Assembly: GCA_017633195.1 (NCBI GenBank)
Contig: JAGBPV010000039.1
Span: 1 to 11,065, forward strand
DNA from: a bacterium
GTDB taxonomy: Bacteria; Bacillota_I; Bacilli_A; Mycoplasmatales; Mycoplasmoidaceae
DNA: 11,065 nucleotides
Reading direction: 5' to 3'
The notes beneath the pieces were generated by a model. The model saw only the letters and a list, made by a program, of their open reading frames with translations, did no database searches and was not told the DNA's origin. The position numbers and the translations under genes were made by a program. Positions within the stretch are counted from its first letter, which is position 1. Each line of letters starts with the position of its first letter. Of this stretch, positions 7,050-11,065 are shown piece after piece.

Positions 7050-8048
7050 ATGAGTTATAGTAAACAAGATGTTATAAATGAATTAAAAAAAGCAAAGAAT
7101 CTAACGGAATTAGTTGAAATTAAAAATAAATTGCTAAAAACTCTAATCAATCCTTTACAAAAAGAATTAGCAAGTACTAAAGATCCACAAACTAAAAAGA
7201 ATTTAGGATTTGAAATGAATCAAATTAAAAAAGCATTAAATGATGATTTTTTAATGATAAAAGATGAATTTGATTACAAGAATAATAACTTACAATATTT
7301 TATAAAAGATAATAAAAATACTTTATATTACGGACAAGAACATATCTTAGAAAAAATTAATAATCAAATTTTAGATATTTTTAAACAATTAGGATTTGAT
7401 ATTAAGTCTGGTAATGATATTGTTTCAACTTATTGAAATTTTGATGCTTTAAATATCCCATTAAATCATCCTGCAAGAGCTATGCATGATTCATTTTTTA
7501 TTGATGATAATCATATTTTAAAAACTCATAATACTTCATACAGTGCATATTATTTATCACAATTAAAAGATAAAGAAGATATTCGAATTTGCTCATATGG
7601 ACCTGTATTTAGAAAAGATGATGATGATGCAACTCACAGTCATCAATTTATGCAAATTGATATGGTATGAGTAAAAAAAGGTTTAAATATTGCTAACTTA
7701 AAATGATTAGTAGATTATATGTTAAAAAAACTTTTTGGCAATGATGTAAAAACAAGATATAGATTAAGTTTTTTTCCTTTTACTGAACCAAGTTTTGAAG
7801 TTGATATTAGTTGTTTTAACTGCAACAATAAAGGTTGTAGTATTTGTAAATATTCAACATGAATTGAAGTTTTAGGTGCTGGAGTTTTACATAAAAATGT
7901 TTTAAAAAAAGTAGGAATTGATAGTGAAATTTATCAAGGTATTGCTTTTGGGGTTGGTGTAGAAAGAATTGCTATGTTAATGTATCAAATTGAAGATATT
8001 AGAAATTTTTATATTAATGATTTTAATTTCTTAAAACAATTTAAATAA
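7050..8048 (+). CDS. pheS: Phenylalanyl-tRNA synthetase alpha subunit
   Basis: Catalytic subunit of the heterotetrameric class II enzyme that charges tRNA-Phe; 332 residues, a normal length. An N-terminal coiled-coil region (about 1-85) binds tRNA. The core follows with HPARAMHD (140-147), KTHNTS (158-163), the motif-2 area [15 protein letters not shown] (186-200), [11 protein letters not shown] (242-252) and the motif-3 segment [13 protein letters not shown] CxxC-x4-CxxC set (C255, C258, C263, C266), found in many homologues, may hold zinc. Oddities: the usual HTSP reads HNTS, and the usual Q-x-E-G after HSHQF reads Q202-I-D204-M205, altering residues near the phenylalanine amino group. Four in-frame TGA codons encode Trp (residues 129, 207, 219 and 271). 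AAAGGA at 7036-7041 gives a good ribosome binding site. Operon with pheT, 26 bases apart. Confidence 0.97.
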
Positions 8049-8074
8049 GATTTATTTTTAAAAAGGATATCAAA

Positions 8075-10468
8075 ATGATTCTATCTAAAAACAGTTTATT
8101 AGCTGCATTTAAAAAAATGCATGTAGATTTAACAAAAGTTCCAGTTGAAAATGAAGCATGGATTAATGCTTTTAGTTCTTTAGGAATAGAAGTTGAAGAA
8201 ATTATTAGTAATCATTTAAATGAAAATGATTTTAGTGTTGTTAAAGTTATAAGTGTAGTTGAACACACAAAATCAAACCATTTACATATCACAAAAGTTG
8301 ATGATGGAACATGTATTCATCAAGTTGTATGTGGTGCTAGTAATGTTAAAGAAGGTATGTATACTATTATGGCAAAAGTTAATACAAAAATGCCTAATGG
8401 TATGATGATTTTATCTAAACCTTTATTAGGTATTGAATCAAGTGGAATGTTATGTAGTATTTCAGAATTATTTCCACAAATAGCACCATATCTTCATGAT
8501 ATTGACAAGCAAGGTATTGTTGATTTAAGTCTTCAAGGTAATGATAAGGTTGAATTTGAATTAAAACCTGGAAGTAAAAACTGAATTCAATATTTAATGC
8601 TAGAAGATGATATTTTTGATTTAAGCATTTCAACTAATTCAGGATATTTAAATGGTTTAATTCCTATTGCATTAGTATTATTAGCATATTGAAATTTAAA
8701 TTATCAATTTGAGCCAAACTTAATAATTAATGAATCATTAAATCCTAATAAATTTAATATTGACAATGGATTTATATATTTTAATGATAAGAATGATTAT
8801 GGTAATTACAAATTGAGAATGGTTTTAGCACATAATCATTTAAAAGCAAATGATTTAAGCAATATGAAAGCATTACTATATTCACATTATTTAGCTTATC
8901 CATTTTTAGCAATTACTAAAAATCTAAAAATAAGTAATACAAAAGTTGAATTATTAAATAATGATGTAGATATTTATGATAATAAAAATAATAAATATCA
9001 ATTATCAAAAAATACTTTTGTATTAAAACAAAAAGATGAATTAGTTGCTTCTTTAGCAGTTTTAACTAATCAATCTTTTTTGCCAAAATTGAATGATGAA
9101 GGATTTTACTTATTTTTTGCTAATAATGATTGATTTGAAGTTACTAAAATGCTAAGAAAAAATCTTTTAGATTCATATGTTGCTAAATTAAGTTGTAAAG
9201 AAGTAAGTTTTTATTTTACTAATAAATATATGAAGACATTTTGACCTTATATGAAAGATTGTAAGTTTTATATAAATTCATATAAAGAAAAACAAATAAG
9301 ATTTATTAAGTGTTCAAAAAAAGATCTTTTTGATAAATTAACTACTTATGAAAAAATAAATGAAACAAAAATAATGCATCAATTAGAGTCAATAGATATA
9401 GTTTATGATGCTAAAAAAGCAGGATTTAATGTACCAGGATATAGAATTGATTTAGAAAATGATCATGATTTAATTGAAGAAGCATTAAGATTCATTAATG
9501 TAAATGAATTAAAATCTGAGCCAATTATTTCATCATTAGTTACAGATCAAGACACTTATGAATATGATCAATTAAATAAAATTAGAAATTATTTAATTAG
9601 TTTAGGTTTATATGAAACTAAAACATATAAATTAACTAGTTTAAATAATTTACAAAAGAATTTATTTGATGAATATAATCATCATGCAATAAAAATTTTA
9701 AATGCAATTAGTAATGAAAAAGAAGTTTTAAAACATTCATTATTTGATAGTTTATATAATGTAATTCAGTATAATTTAAATCAAAAAAATTATTTATTAA
9801 AAAATATTTTTGAAATTAGTAATTTATATTTTGATAATAATGAACAAACAAGTGTTATTTTAGGAAGTTTATTTAGTAGTGATATTGCTATTAGTGAAAA
9901 ATATCAAAATCATGAAAATCTAAATTTAAACTTGATCTTTGATTTAATCAAAAATATTATTCATATTTTAAGTAATAATGAATTAGACATTTTATTTGTT
10001 GAAAAGAAAGAAACAGATTCATTTAGCAAAGTATTTAATGTAATATATGAAAATGTCTTTGTTGGATATATTGGCATTATTAAACAACAATTTAAAAATC
10101 ATATTCATGATAATTTAAACTATAGTTATTATTTAGAACTAAATTTATCAAAATTAATTTCATTAACAAAAGATTTGAACTTCAAAAAATATCATATTTT
10201 AAGTAAAATTCCAAGTATTAGTAGAGACTTAAATATTGTTTTAAATAAAGAATTTGATTATTGAACGAAATTTAACGATTTAAAGAATTTATTAAAACAT
10301 CAAATTTCAGGATTTAGTGAATTATGTATTAAAGATGTGTTTGTGCAAGATGATAAAAAAACATTAACTTTAAATTATATTATTGATCCAATTAGTAATT
10401 TAACTAAAGAAGAAATTAATGAATTAAATAATAATATTAAAACTATAATTGATAAGATATTTAATTAA
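8075..10468 (+). CDS. pheT: Phenylalanyl-tRNA synthetase beta subunit, editing domain degenerate
   Basis: A 797-residue subunit partnering PheS, full length for the family. Order: B1 (1-40), EMAP-like tRNA-binding domain (about 44-150, with HLHITKVDDG, VVCGASNVKEG and ESSGMLCSISEL), a second B1 part ending in FDLSISTNSGY, B3/B4 editing region (about 205-390), B5 (about 400-475, with RIDLENDHDLIEEALRFI), B6/B7 core and a C-terminal FDX-ACB anticodon domain (about 704-797, with SKIPSISRDLNIVL). In the editing region the family PLHAFD reads PFLAIT (276-281) and the GGE segment reads TNQ (331-333), so removal of mischarged Tyr is probably lost. The usual TPNR reads STNS. Five in-frame TGA codons encode Trp. 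AAAAGGA before the ATG is a good ribosome binding site. Without code 4 the gene breaks into several pieces. Confidence 0.97.
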
Positions 10469-10473
10469 TATTC

Positions 10474-10944
10474 ATGAAAAAATTAGAAGTTGATTATTTA
10501 GATAATAAAGATAAATACAAAAAGATTGAAATAAGTTTTCATGATGCACTGATTGCAAAACAATTATTTCATTTTATAAAACTAAAATTCCATTCTTTCT
10601 TTTTGTATATTATCTTTATTAATATTTATTTTGTTTTTAATGCTTTAGTAACACTTTATAAACAAACTATAAATACATTATGAAGAGATTATTTAAATAA
10701 CTATTTTAAATATTGAACATTAATTTATTTATTACCTTTATTTGGTTTAGGAGTTGTTTTACCAAGTGCTCTTGTTCCAGTAATTTATTTAAAATATTTT
10801 TTATTATGAGCAAGTTGAATTGGAATTGGGTGTTGTTTTGTAATATTTGTTTCACCTTATTCAATTCTATTAACAATTTATTTATTTAAAGTAAATTTGC
10901 AAAAAAAATATAAAAATCAATTAAATAAAGTAAAAATAGTTTAA
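10474..10944 (+). CDS. Hypothetical three-helix membrane protein
   Basis: A 156-residue protein that I do not recognise. A charged cytoplasmic start (MKKLEVDYLDNKDKYKKIEI) is followed by three probable membrane segments: about residues 38-62 (FFLYIIFINIYFVF), 83-105 (LIYLLPLFGLGVVLPSALVP) and 110-140 (ASWIGIGCCFVIFVSPYSIL). It ends with a basic tail. Positive charges at both ends suggest that the tail and head flank the membrane, but topology is uncertain with three segments. Four in-frame TGA codons encode Trp, so only the first 69 residues appear under the standard code. It begins five bases after the pheT stop with no clear Shine-Dalgarno, which suggests reinitiation coupled to pheT. This is positional, not evidence of shared function. 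Confidence 0.8.
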
Positions 10945-11065
10945 ATATTAATGAAACAACAAAAGAATCTTGTTATTAACACATATTAGGATTAAACATT
11001 AAATTAAATTTAATGTATTATTAAATTACAAATATTTTAATTTTTTATGATTTTTTTATCATATA
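10945..11065. repeat. AT-rich spacer with overlapping palindromes
   Basis: No gene is seen in this last stretch. It holds a perfect inverted repeat centred on 11006 (arms 10996-11005 and 11007-11016). An overlapping 8-bp alternative has arms AATTTAAT at 11007-11014 and ATTAAATT at 11020-11027. TATGAT (11046-11051) pairs with ATCATA (11058-11063) across six T. All are almost pure A/T, so chance is a real explanation. They could include a weak terminator for the pheST unit or for a gene entering from the right on the minus strand. Confidence 0.4.

Noticed and set aside
8415..8633. Minus-strand open frame of 72 codons.
   Set aside because: It is antisense to the tRNA-binding domain of pheT.
51..10944. 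Many adjacent short reading frames separated by TGA could be read as pseudogenes or frameshifts.
   Set aside because: The fragments stay in the same frame and the TGA codons fall at Trp positions, so they are whole genes in genetic code 4.
1..11065. Mobile elements, CRISPR arrays, tRNA genes and prophage genes.
   Set aside because: I looked for them on both strands and found no transposase, direct-repeat array, cloverleaf sequence or phage-type protein.

Overview
The window is a piece of a wall-less, very AT-rich Mollicutes (Mycoplasma-type) chromosome. The decisive evidence is that UGA must be read as tryptophan (genetic code 4). Almost every gene has in-frame TGA codons in one continuous frame, and these fall where the families carry Trp, for example L20, PheS and ThrRS. 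Under the standard code the genes fall apart and rplT disappears. Placement inside the Mycoplasmatales (a Ureaplasma/Malacoplasma-like relative) is only a guess from gene content and codon use.

Layout, left to right. (1) 2-1928, plus: the possible tail of an upstream gene, an ABC-2-like membrane permease and an ABC ATPase, together the end of an exporter operon. A perfect intrinsic-terminator-like hairpin lies inside the first codons of the permease. (2) 1979-2611, plus: a 210-aa helical protein resembling part of trigger factor. (3) 2608-3486, minus: a DegV-family lipid-binding protein. Its stop codon interlocks with that of gene 2, and a plus-strand terminator lies inside its 3' end. (4) 3598-5636, plus: a short SSB-like OB-fold protein, then threonyl-tRNA synthetase. 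(5) 5644-6988, plus: the translation operon infC-rpmI-rplT (IF3, L35, L20). It has its own promoter, a structured leader ending in a terminator just before the infC ribosome binding site, and a clear terminator at the end. (6) 7050-10468: pheS-pheT, both subunits of phenylalanyl-tRNA synthetase. (7) 10474-10944: an unrecognised three-helix membrane protein, followed by about 120 bp of AT-rich palindromic spacer.

Most genes serve translation: charging of Thr and Phe tRNAs, initiation and the large subunit. The main biological signal is that both synthetases have lost proofreading residues. ThrRS lacks the TGS domain and all four canonical metal-site/catalytic residues of its editing domain. 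The PheT B3/B4 domain is present but degenerate. Loss of synthetase editing is already known from some mycoplasmas, so this is a good instance rather than a new system. The most unusual direct observations are regulatory: the terminator inside the permease frame, the infC leader attenuator with two mutually exclusive helices, and the terminator buried in the antisense of degV. I see no CRISPR array, insertion sequence, tRNA, rRNA or prophage gene. No gene-free stretch exceeds 300 bases.
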